A stretch of 14,794 bases of DNA from an uncultured Oscillospiraceae bacterium (GCA_934597175.1 CAKTQR010000043.1:1-14794); one strand, 5' to 3'; shown: positions 7,061 to 12,580, numbered from the stretch's first letter. Numbers and translations are program-made. Notes: generated by a model from the letters alone, not told the origin.

Positions 7061-7783
7061 TTGATAAAGATATGTCTTGTTGACAGCGACGGCGACAGCG
7101 CCGTGGGCGTGAAGAGAGCAATGGATGAGTATTTTGCAAATTTTTCCGTCAGGTACGAGGTCGATATTATGGACTGCAAGACGCTGATATCGCCGCAGGT
7201 CTGGCTTGAGTGCGCATATGACCTTGCCGTGTTCAATATCTCCGACAAAGCCGACCGTACCCGACTGCTGGAGTATTCCGTCGAGATACGCAGTCTGTGC
7301 CGCAAAACGAAGGTGATCCTGCTTTCGGATGAGCTGCGCAGTGTTCTGGATACATTCGATTATGACCCGGATTATTTCATACACAGTCCGCAGTCGGACG
7401 AGCGGCTTGCCGCCGCATTGGAGCACCTTTTGAAGCTTGAAGCAAACAGGGGAGCGAACGGCTTGATCCTCAGCACGAAGCAGGCAAAGCACATAATCCC
7501 CCAGAGGACGATAATGTATATCGAGCATTATCAGCATAAATCGAAGATAGTCTGCGAGGACAGGATATTTAACTGCAACGAGAAATTAAGCTCGCTGCTT
7601 GAACGGCTCGACGGGGCGGTGTTCATGCGCTGCCATTGCAGCTTTATCGTGAATTTGGAGCATGTGCGCAAGGCCACCCGCACGCAGCTATATATGTCAA
7701 ACGGCGATATCCTGCCGTGCAGCCGCAGCAATCAGCTCGCCATCCGTGAAGCACTGGATAACAGCCGCAAGGTCAGGACTTAA
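7061..7783 (+). CDS. Atypical LytTR regulator with degenerate receiver domain (240 aa)
   Basis: A receiver-like domain (about 1-125) is followed by a LytTR DNA-binding domain (about 135-235). The start is most likely TTG at 7061: GGGGGAG ends five bases upstream, and the protein then begins M-IKICLVDSDGD as receivers usually do. The ATG nine codons upstream (7034) has no ribosome site. The receiver is unusual. The phospho-acceptor position, DLAVFNIS, carries N59 instead of Asp, and the lysine position (K106 of the divergent regulator) aligns with S109 in YFIHSPQSDERL. D8, D10 and S89 remain. It therefore probably does not work by normal Asp phosphorylation. It lies directly upstream of a promoter with LytTR-type direct repeats, its likely target. 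Confidence 0.9.
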   Translation: MIKICLVDSDGDSAVGVKRAMDEYFANFSVRYEVDIMDCKTLISPQVWLECAYDLAVFNISDKADRTRLLEYSVEIRSLCRKTKVILLSDELRSVLDTFDYDPDYFIHSPQSDERLAAALEHLLKLEANRGANGLILSTKQAKHIIPQRTIMYIEHYQHKSKIVCEDRIFNCNEKLSSLLERLDGAVFMRCHCSFIVNLEHVRKATRTQLYMSNGDILPCSRSNQLAIREALDNSRKVRT

Positions 7784-7807
7784 AATTGCAAATTATGCTC
7801 ATAATCT

Positions 7808-7855
7808 TACCAATCGTGCGCACACCCTACCAAAATCGCCCGATTATGGTACAAT
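7808..7855 (+). promoter_or_regulatory. Candidate LytTR-controlled promoter
   Basis: An extended -10, TGG then TACAAT (7847-7855), has no recognisable -35. In its place are two direct repeats, TACCAATCG (7808-7816) and TACCAAAAT (7828-7836), 20 bases apart, so on the same face of the helix. Paired direct repeats about two turns apart, ending at a missing -35, are how LytTR activators such as AgrA and VirR usually bind. The start is expected near 7862. The neighbouring 240-aa regulator is the obvious candidate protein; this is inference. Confidence 0.5.
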
Positions 7856-7929
7856 TGAGCGGCAGGTGAGTATACACCTGAAAATACATTTTTAAAAAAT
7901 TAAAATTTTTTTCAAAACCATGTCCCCAT

Positions 7930-7990
7930 TTCTCCTTTAGGGTACATAAGGAGAACAGAGCCCCATTATGGAGCACTGTTCTCCACCCTA
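7930..7990 (+). promoter_or_regulatory. Mutually exclusive hairpins in the leader
   Basis: Three segments can pair in two ways. AAGGAGAA (7948-7955) is the exact complement of TTCTCCTT (7930-7937). The overlapping GGAGAACAG (7950-7958) is also the exact complement of CTGTTCTCC (7976-7984). The second form is extended outward by TAGGGT (7938-7943) with ACCCTA (7985-7990) across a six-base bulge, and inward by CCAT/ATGG. Both cannot form at once, which is typical of attenuators and riboswitch expression platforms. Confidence 0.5.
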
Positions 7991-8021
7991 TCGGATGGAC
8001 AATATACAATTTTCACACCAC

Positions 8022-8064
8022 GGAAACGGCAGCAGGCTAAACCCCCGCTGTCGTTTTCTGTTTT
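8022..8064 (+). terminator. Intrinsic terminator of the structured leader
   Basis: A 12-bp stem (8022-8033 with 8047-8058, including two G-U pairs) has a 13-base loop and is followed by TG and TTTT. It lies upstream of the 31-codon ORF, so it either ends a separate small RNA or acts as a controllable terminator for the genes beyond. Confidence 0.65.
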
Positions 8065-8090
8065 CGGCTTTTAAGTTCGCAAAATTTACA

Positions 8091-8134
8091 AGCTCTTTTC
8101 CGAACAATGCAATTTGTTCGGAAAGGAGCTTTTT
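8091..8134 (+). promoter_or_regulatory. Hairpin that buries the ribosome binding site of the 31-codon ORF
   Basis: Two 16-base arms (8091-8106 and 8115-8130) pair with a single G-U pair and an eight-base loop. The 3' arm contains the AAGGAG ribosome site at 8123-8128, six bases before the ATG at 8135, so the site is hidden when the hairpin forms. TTTT follows immediately, so the same structure could also act as a terminator. Either way, expression of the downstream genes should be low unless the hairpin is opened. Confidence 0.65.
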
Positions 8135-8230
8135 ATGTACAAAACGCTGTTTGAACGCAAAGCCGGGCGTGACATCTGCAATGAAAGTGTCATTTGTTAT
8201 GACATAGGCGAGGTAGTATCATGTCAATGA
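8135..8230 (+). CDS. 31-residue small protein or leader peptide, unknown
   Basis: I recognise no family. The ORF starts with ATG six bases after a strong AAGGAG and begins MYKTLFERKAGRD; the second half is rich in Cys, Val and Ile with three cysteines. Its TGA (8228-8230) lies inside the start region of the next gene: it overlaps ATG 8221 by ten bases and the alternative ATG 8227 as ATGA. That points to translational coupling. It may be a real microprotein or a leader ORF whose translation controls the Mor-type gene. There is no signal peptide or membrane helix. Confidence 0.5.
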   Translation: MYKTLFERKAGRDICNESVICYDIGEVVSCQ

Positions 8231-8526
8231 AAACCGAGCCGTTAGACAGGGAGGTGGATATAACGAACACGGATCTTGTTGGGCTGAATGATGTGTACAG
8301 GGAAATTGCCGATGAGATCGGGTTTGAAAACGCTTTGGTCATATTCAAATTATTTCACGGAACGCAGGTGACCTTCCCCAACAGGCTGTTTACAAAGGAG
8401 CATACATATCGGTCGATCATTGACGAATACAACGGCAAAAATATCACACATCTGGCACGCAAATACAACTATTCGGAGAGAAATATCTGGAGGATTCTAC
8501 AAAGGCGAAAGGTTTCGGAGGATTAG
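8221..8526 (+). CDS. Mor transcription activator family protein (101 aa)
   Basis: A small DNA-binding protein of the type related to the Mu phage middle-operon regulator Mor. Residues about 24-97 follow the family pattern: a dimerisation part with IADEIGFENALVIFKLFHG and TFPNRL, then a helix-turn-helix, IIDEYNGKNITHLARKYNYS followed by ERNIWRIL. Length is normal for the short Firmicutes members. Start ATG 8221 is preferred because GAGG lies seven bases upstream; ATG 8227 is possible. It overlaps the 31-codon ORF and is followed after three bases by the Cys-repeat/Ltp gene, so the three form one unit. Its target is unknown; regulating this cassette is one option. Confidence 0.85.
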   Translation: MSMKTEPLDREVDITNTDLVGLNDVYREIADEIGFENALVIFKLFHGTQVTFPNRLFTKEHTYRSIIDEYNGKNITHLARKYNYSERNIWRILQRRKVSED

Positions 8527-8529
8527 AAA

Positions 8530-9396
8530 ATGGACGCAAAAAGAAAGAAAATGATAATAATCGGCGCTGTTTTGGCAGCCATAGTAATTGCCCTGGGCAT
8601 TGTGCTTAACACGGTCTGCTTTCACAGCTGGCAGGACGCATCGTGCGAAGCACCGATGACCTGCACAAAATGCGGCGAGATACGGGGTCAGGCGCTTGGC
8701 CACGAATGGATCGCAGCGACCTGCAGCAAGCCGAAATACTGCCTGAACTGCGGAAAGACGGAAGGCGCTGCTCTGGCGCATAGCTGGCAGGAGGCGACCT
8801 GTGAAAGCCCCAAACTCTGCACCGAATGTGGCAAAGCCGACGGTGAAGCTTTAGGGCATAAGGTGAAACAGTGGAATGTCACGAAGAAAGCAAGCTGCGC
8901 CGAGGAGGGGGAGCGTACCGGCTATTGTGAAAGGTGCGAAAAGGATTGCACCGAAAAGCTTGAAAAGCTGCCGCACACAAAAGGCGGCTGGACGGTAGCG
9001 AAGGATTATGTGATAACATCCGAGGGAACGGTCACTCCCGGGACGGAAGCGATCGTGTGCACCGTGTGCGGAAAGCAGCTTGATACCCGTGAATACACCG
9101 TCCAATTAACACAAAGCCAGAAAAATGCGGCAATAAAGGCATATGACGAGCTAAACTTCTGGCACTGCGGTCCGAGCTTCATGATCAATCAGATCCTTAC
9201 AGACTTCAATGATTTTCCGCTTGAAGATGCCAAGCTTGTTGTTCCGCACATGAGTGTCGACTGGGACGAGCAGGCCGTTTTGTACGCAAAGGAGAACAGC
9301 AAGGGAGCATCCAAAAACGGCTTGACGGACGAAATGCGGCATTATGGGTTTAGCGAGAGCCAAATCAAAAACGCACTAAAAGAGGTCGGATATTGA
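8530..9396 (+). CDS. Membrane-anchored Cys/His-repeat protein with C-terminal Ltp-like domain (288 aa)
   Basis: A short basic start is followed by one membrane helix (about 8-27), so the rest is probably outside the cell. Residues 32-109 are three 26-residue repeats with H-x-W, C-x5-C-x2-C-G and a final G-x-A-L (for example HSWQEATC then PKLCTECGKADGEALG). A more diverged Cys region follows (110-181, with CERC and CTVC), zinc-ribbon-like. Residues about 192-288 match the Ltp pattern (host cell-surface-exposed lipoprotein, PF07553): LTQSQKNAAIKAYDEL at the start, then VDWDEQAVLYA and GLTDEMRHYGFSESQIKNAL. Ltp of phage TP-J34 mediates superinfection exclusion, but most chromosomal Ltp-domain proteins are uncharacterised. 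There is no lipobox here. GGAGG lies eight bases before the ATG. Confidence 0.8.
   Translation: MDAKRKKMIIIGAVLAAIVIALGIVLNTVCFHSWQDASCEAPMTCTKCGEIRGQALGHEWIAATCSKPKYCLNCGKTEGAALAHSWQEATCESPKLCTECGKADGEALGHKVKQWNVTKKASCAEEGERTGYCERCEKDCTEKLEKLPHTKGGWTVAKDYVITSEGTVTPGTEAIVCTVCGKQLDTREYTVQLTQSQKNAAIKAYDELNFWHCGPSFMINQILTDFNDFPLEDAKLVVPHMSVDWDEQAVLYAKENSKGASKNGLTDEMRHYGFSESQIKNALKEVGY
8623..8856 (+). repeat. Three tandem 78-bp coding repeats
   Basis: Units begin exactly at 8623, 8701 and 8779, and a diverged fourth starts at 8857 with the same His codon. Each encodes 26 residues with conserved His, Trp, three Cys and Gly. The DNA is diverged between units although the period is exact, so this is an old protein repeat held by selection rather than a recent slippage event. 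Confidence 0.85.
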
Positions 9397-9407
9397 AATA
9401 ATTACAC

Positions 9408-9442
9408 AAAAGCGGCTCAATTTGTGATTTGAGCCGCTTTTT
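9408..9442 (+). terminator. Terminator of the small ORF-mor-ltp operon
   Basis: A perfect 13-bp stem (9408-9420 with 9429-9441) has an eight-base loop and a T-rich end, 11 bases after the stop codon at 9396. Confidence 0.9.
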
Positions 9443-9463
9443 AGTGCAAAATGCAAAAATTTG

Positions 9464-9472
9464 TGTTATAAT
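9464..9472 (+). promoter_or_regulatory. Extended -10 promoter of the EcsC-like gene
   Basis: TGT followed by a perfect TATAAT (9467-9472) forms an extended -10; no good -35 is present. The start would be near 9479, about 20 nt before the ATG at 9499. The operon terminator lies just upstream, so the gene is transcribed separately. Confidence 0.6.
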
Positions 9473-9498
9473 GAAGAAAAAAGTAAAGGAGCTGCATT

Positions 9499-10434
9499 AT
9501 GGCAAGCAAAGTGTTGGACGAGGTCAGGACGGCGATAGGGAACGCAAAGGATGTTGTGACGGAAAAATCAAAAGAGGTCCTTGATGTAGGCAAGGACGGA
9601 ACGGTCGATATTCAGGACATCATCAAGCTTGCGATAAAGACCCCCGGAGTACATATCAATCGTGAGGCGTTTTTGAAAAAGGAATTTTTCAAAAACTATC
9701 CGCAGGAAGTCATACAGGATGCGATAGACCGTACCCCTGCTTTGGCGGGAATACCGGCAGAGGAGCTCGATAAGATCGCCGACGAAGTGATCAAATTTGA
9801 GCGCAACTGCGTTTCGGGCATCTCTGCGGCTCTCGGTATGCCGGGCGGTGCTGCAATGGTGGTAACGGCTTCTGCCGATATCATACAATACTACGGCTAT
9901 ACGCTCAGAGCGGTGCAAAAGCTGTTGTACCTTTACGGCTTCCCCGAGCTGGAAAGCGAGGGCGAGGAGGTCTCTCTGGACAGTGAGACCACAAACAGAA
10001 TAATCTTGTGCCTCGGCGTTATGAACGGCGTTGCCGGAGCAAATAATGCCGTGAAAGCAGTTGCAAATGCGTTAGCCAAGGGCGTCGAGAAGAAGCTTCT
10101 TGCAGCAGCGCTTACAAAGGGCGCATTTTATCCGATGCTCAAATCTACTCTTAAGTGGTTTGGCGTTAGCCTGACGAAGGAAGTGTTTGCCAAGACAGTC
10201 AAGAGCGCCATCCCCGTGGTCGGCGGTCTGGTCGGCGGAGGGATCACATTTTTGTCGTTTAAGCCTTGCTGCATAAGGCTGCAGAATGTGCTCAGAGACA
10301 CGATGCTCTCAAATCCGGAGCATGTTTCTTCCGCAGCGGAGGAAACTGTACTGAATGATATAATTGCCGGCACGGTATTTGATGCCGAGTACGAGGACAT
10401 TGTTGAAGGATCATCGGACAGCGAAGAGGAATAA
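9499..10434 (+). CDS. EcsC-like protein, function unknown (311 aa)
   Basis: The best family resemblance is to EcsC-like proteins, judged from the Gly-rich core at about 107-150 (GISAALGMPGGAAMVVTASA then DIIQYYGYTLRAVQKL and LYGFPE) and a second Gly-rich hydrophobic segment at about 235-256 (SAIPVVGGLVGGGITFLSF). The function of this family is not known; it is named after the third gene of the Bacillus ecs transporter locus. The N-terminus (1-55) is charged and helical, the last 25 residues are acidic, and there is no signal peptide. Hydrophobic helices suggest a peripheral or membrane-associated protein. AAAGGAG lies seven bases before the ATG. A distantly related helical family cannot be excluded. 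Confidence 0.6.
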   Translation: MASKVLDEVRTAIGNAKDVVTEKSKEVLDVGKDGTVDIQDIIKLAIKTPGVHINREAFLKKEFFKNYPQEVIQDAIDRTPALAGIPAEELDKIADEVIKFERNCVSGISAALGMPGGAAMVVTASADIIQYYGYTLRAVQKLLYLYGFPELESEGEEVSLDSETTNRIILCLGVMNGVAGANNAVKAVANALAKGVEKKLLAAALTKGAFYPMLKSTLKWFGVSLTKEVFAKTVKSAIPVVGGLVGGGITFLSFKPCCIRLQNVLRDTMLSNPEHVSSAAEETVLNDIIAGTVFDAEYEDIVEGSSDSEEE

Positions 10435-10444
10435 ACGGCAGAAA

Positions 10445-10476
10445 AACCTCCCGTATGCATTGGCATACGGGAGGTT
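10445..10476 (-). terminator. Bidirectional terminator between the EcsC-like gene and obgE
   Basis: A perfect 14-bp stem (10445-10458 with 10463-10476) has a four-base loop. On the minus strand it runs into TTTTTC, a good terminator nine bases after the obgE stop; on the plus strand the T run is interrupted, so termination is weaker. Confidence 0.88.
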
Positions 10477-10484
10477 GCTTAGTT

Positions 10485-11765
10485 TTAGTCTCTGTATTCA
10501 AATTCGAGGTTATAGATGCTGACGGTGTCGCCGTCCTTGATGCCCATGGCCTCCATGCGCTCAAACACGCCGGACTCACGCAGGACACGGTCAAAGTACA
10601 TGCGGCTTTCGTTGTCGTCAAAATTGATAGAGCCGAGAAGCCTCTGCATCCATGCACCCTCAACGACCCAGACATCGTCAAACTGCTCGATGGTGAGCTG
10701 CTCGGAGGTGTCGATAACGGGCTCGGGCGGGACATAGTCTGCCTCGAAGCGGATGACCGGCGGCAGCTCCTGAAGCTTGGCTGCGGCAACGCTCACAAGC
10801 TCGTGCGTGCCGTTGTGCGTTGCGGCGCTCATCTCGAAAAACTCGTAGCCCAGCGCCTCGACATGCTCACGCAGCCTGTCGATATTCTCCCGGTCGTCGC
10901 CGAGAAGGTCGCACTTATTTGCGGCGACTATCTGCGCACGGCTTGCAAGCTCGGGGCTGTACTCGTGCAGCTCGGCGTTTATCGTGTCAAAATCCTCAAC
11001 GGGGTCACGACCCTCGCTGCCGGAGACATCGACAAGATGGATAAGCAGACGGCAGCGGTCGATATGCCGCAGAAAATCATGACCCAGACCCGCACCCTCG
11101 GATGCGCCCTCGATGATGCCCGGGATATCGGCCATAACAAACGAGCGCCCCTCGTCAACATACACGACGCCGAGGTTGGGGAAGAGGGTGGTGAAGTGAT
11201 AGTTCGCTATCTTCGGATGCGCCTTGCTGACAACGCTTAACAGCGTTGACTTGCCGACATTGGGAAAGCCCACAAGGCCGACATCCGCAAGCAGCTTCAG
11301 CTCAAGCGTGATATCGTGGCTCTCGCCGGGGAGACCCGGCTTTGCAAAGCGTGGCACCTGACGGGTGGGCGTCGCAAAATGCTTGTTGCCCCAGCCACCC
11401 TTGCCGCCGCGGGCAACAACGAACTTTTCGCCGTCGGACATGTCGTGCATTATGCCGCCGGTCTCGGTGTCACGGATGAGCGTGCCACGGGGCACACGGA
11501 TAAACAGGCTCTCGCCGTCCTTGCCGGAGCAGCGCTTGCCCTGACCGTCCATGCCGTTGCCGGCAACATATTTGCGCTTGTATCTAAAGTCCATCAGAGT
11601 GGACATATTATCGTCAACAACAAAGACGACATCGCCGCCTCTGCCGCCGTCGCCGCCGTCCGGGCCGCCTGCTGCGACATACTTTTCACGGTGGAACGCA
11701 ATTGCGCCGTTGCCGCCGTTGCCCGCCTTGACGGTGATCCTTGCCTTATCAACAAAAGAAGCCAT
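10485..11765 (-). CDS. obgE: Obg family GTPase (CgtA/ObgE)
   Basis: An essential GTP-binding protein that associates with the 50S subunit and takes part in ribosome maturation and stress responses. All three domains are present in 426 residues. The Gly-rich Obg fold is at 1-158 (for example AGNGGNGAIAFHREKYVAAG). The G domain at about 160-330 has P-loop GFPNVGKS (166-173), switch I around FTTLFPNLGVV (191-201), DIPG (213-216), NKCD (283-286) and a SAAT motif near 310. The C-terminal OCT domain covers about 350-426. The length is that of long Firmicutes Obg proteins. AAGGAGG lies six bases before the ATG. It follows rpmA in the conserved rplU-rpmA-obgE order. Confidence 0.98.
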   Translation of the reverse strand: MASFVDKARITVKAGNGGNGAIAFHREKYVAAGGPDGGDGGRGGDVVFVVDDNMSTLMDFRYKRKYVAGNGMDGQGKRCSGKDGESLFIRVPRGTLIRDTETGGIMHDMSDGEKFVVARGGKGGWGNKHFATPTRQVPRFAKPGLPGESHDITLELKLLADVGLVGFPNVGKSTLLSVVSKAHPKIANYHFTTLFPNLGVVYVDEGRSFVMADIPGIIEGASEGAGLGHDFLRHIDRCRLLIHLVDVSGSEGRDPVEDFDTINAELHEYSPELASRAQIVAANKCDLLGDDRENIDRLREHVEALGYEFFEMSAATHNGTHELVSVAAAKLQELPPVIRFEADYVPPEPVIDTSEQLTIEQFDDVWVVEGAWMQRLLGSINFDDNESRMYFDRVLRESGVFERMEAMGIKDGDTVSIYNLEFEYRD

Positions 11766-11788
11766 AGCGTGCCTCCTTACATTTTAGT

Positions 11789-11822
11789 AAAAACAATGCC
11801 GGACAGTTTAGTCCGGCATTGT
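11789..11822 (-). terminator. Terminator or attenuator between rpmA and obgE
   Basis: A perfect 12-bp stem (11793-11804 with 11811-11822) has a six-base loop. Reading on the minus strand, five T are at the end of the stem. It lies 11 bases after the rpmA stop and 10 bases before the obgE ribosome site. No separate obgE promoter is visible in the 68-base gap, so obgE is probably reached by read-through, which would lower its expression relative to the ribosomal proteins. Confidence 0.8.
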
Positions 11823-11833
11823 CAAATCTTCAT

Positions 11834-12097
11834 TTACTGAGCGATTTCTTCGTAAACAGAGACCTTTTTGCGGTCCTTGCCCATGCGCTCGAACTTTACC
11901 TTGCCGTCTACGAGGGCGAACAGGGTGTCGTCCTTACCCTTACCAACATTGGTACCCGGGTGGATCTTAGTTCCGCGCTGTCTGACAAGGATGTTGCCGG
12001 CCAGGACAAACTGACCATCTGCTCTCTTAGGTCCAAGACGCTTAGACTCACTGTCACGGCCGTTCTTGGTAGAACCCATACCTTTTTTATGTGCCAT
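11834..12097 (-). CDS. rpmA: 50S ribosomal protein L27
   Basis: An 87-residue L27, whose N-terminal tail reaches the peptidyl transferase centre. The sequence begins MAHKKGMGSTKNGRDS and continues with the invariant GNILVRQRGTKIHPG and VGKGKDDTLFAL. In Bacillus, Staphylococcus and Clostridium L27 carries a short N-terminal extension ending in a sequence like LQLFA that is removed by the protease Prp. Here the ATG gives the mature form directly: GGAGG lies about ten bases upstream and the upstream codons do not encode such an extension. Confidence 0.98.
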   Translation of the reverse strand: MAHKKGMGSTKNGRDSESKRLGPKRADGQFVLAGNILVRQRGTKIHPGTNVGKGKDDTLFALVDGKVKFERMGKDRKKVSVYEEIAQ

Positions 12098-12135
12098 TAA
12101 GGTTACACCTCCATTATCAGTAGTAGCGGAATAAA

Positions 12136-12450
12136 TTATGCGTTGATGGTTTCGATCTGAACCTTGGTATAGGGCTGTCTGTGGCCCTGAGTTCTGCGGT
12201 AGCCCTTTTTAGGCTTCATCTTATAAACGCGAACTTTCTTGCTCTTGCCGTTCTTGACGACATTTGCGGAAACGCTTGCGCCTTCGATAACGGGAGCACC
12301 GAAAACGGTGTTTTCCTCGTCGATGACTGCCAGAACACGGTCGAACTTAACAGACTCGCCTGCCTCGACATCAAGCTTCTCAACGAAGATGACATCGCCC
12401 TCGGCAACACGGTACTGCTTGCCGCCGGTCTCGATTACAGCGTGCTTCAT
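12136..12450 (-). CDS. rplU: 50S ribosomal protein L21
   Basis: A 104-residue L21 of normal length, a 23S rRNA-binding protein of the large subunit. It starts MKHAVIETGGKQYRVAEGD and contains the conserved C-terminal KPKKGYRRTQGHRQPYTKV. It is the first gene of the rplU-rpmA-obgE unit, 38 bases before rpmA. AAAGGA lies about 12 bases before the ATG, and an L21 leader precedes it. The usual prp gene between rplU and rpmA is absent. Confidence 0.98.
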   Translation of the reverse strand: MKHAVIETGGKQYRVAEGDVIFVEKLDVEAGESVKFDRVLAVIDEENTVFGAPVIEGASVSANVVKNGKSKKVRVYKMKPKKGYRRTQGHRQPYTKVQIETINA

Positions 12451-12530
12451 GAACTTAACTTATCCTTTCTTCAGGTCTCGCTCTCATAGGTGTCGGGCAG
12501 ATCCCGAGCTTCCGACCCATTCAATGCGGC
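12451..12530 (-). promoter_or_regulatory. Ribosomal protein L21 leader
   Basis: The roughly 80-nt 5' leader of rplU, in the place and size of the L21 leader of Firmicutes. It can form a hairpin with TCGGG/CCCGA arms (12507-12503 and 12497-12493), or the alternative GTCGG/CCGAC pairing (12516-12512 and 12496-12492). The pairings share bases and exclude one another. In this family the leader is thought to allow feedback by L21; that is family knowledge, not shown here. Confidence 0.7.
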
Positions 12531-12536
12531 TTTAAC

Positions 12537-12565
12537 AGTATAGCATTGCCAATCGGCAATGTCAA
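12537..12565 (-). promoter_or_regulatory. Strong sigma-A promoter of rplU
   Basis: On the minus strand a perfect TTGACA (12565-12560) and TATACT (12542-12537) are 17 bases apart. The start is expected near 12530, which gives the L21 leader. Confidence 0.9.
12544..12561. promoter_or_regulatory. 18-bp palindrome inside the rplU promoter spacer
   Basis: CATTGCC (12544-12550) and GGCAATG (12555-12561) are perfect inverted arms around AATC. The palindrome fills the space between the -10 and -35 boxes of rplU and touches the -35, a position that would let a repressor block RNA polymerase. The protein is unknown. Confidence 0.5.
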
Positions 12566-12580
12566 GCACAAAAATGCTTG
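12563..12580. promoter_or_regulatory. Inverted repeat joining the divergent -35 boxes of rplU and cls
   Basis: CAAGCA (12563-12568) and TGCTTG (12575-12580) are perfect arms around six bases. The left arm carries the rplU -35 start and the right arm the cls -35 start, so each promoter reads TGCTTGA(C/A)A. Two RNA polymerases could hardly bind at once with -35 boxes 12 bases apart. Confidence 0.5.

Larger units (their letters stand above)
7862..8064 (+). ncRNA. Candidate structured leader or small RNA, about 200 nt
   Basis: No convincing reading frame fills 7784-8134. The segment between the candidate start (about 7862) and the terminator at 8022-8064 is packed with inverted repeats: CAGGTG/CACCTG at 7863-7868 and 7875-7880, a long imperfect hairpin at 7938-7990 with an alternative partner at 7930-7937, and the terminator stem. 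An A/T-only stretch (7889-7912) lies between. This is the layout of a regulatory leader or independent small RNA. I do not recognise it as a known riboswitch class. Confidence 0.4.

Noticed and set aside
7920..7940. Six-codon ATG ORF in the leader (MSPFLL)
   Set aside because: No ribosome binding site upstream; too short to support.
7968..8207. 79-codon ATG frame in the structured leader
   Set aside because: It runs through two hairpins and a terminator, its ribosome site would be 14 bases away and inside a stem, and the product looks random.
8530..9396. Classical lipoprotein signal in the Ltp-like protein
   Set aside because: After the hydrophobic segment the only nearby Cys is in NTVCF, which does not fit the L-x-G/A-C lipobox well; a membrane anchor is more likely.
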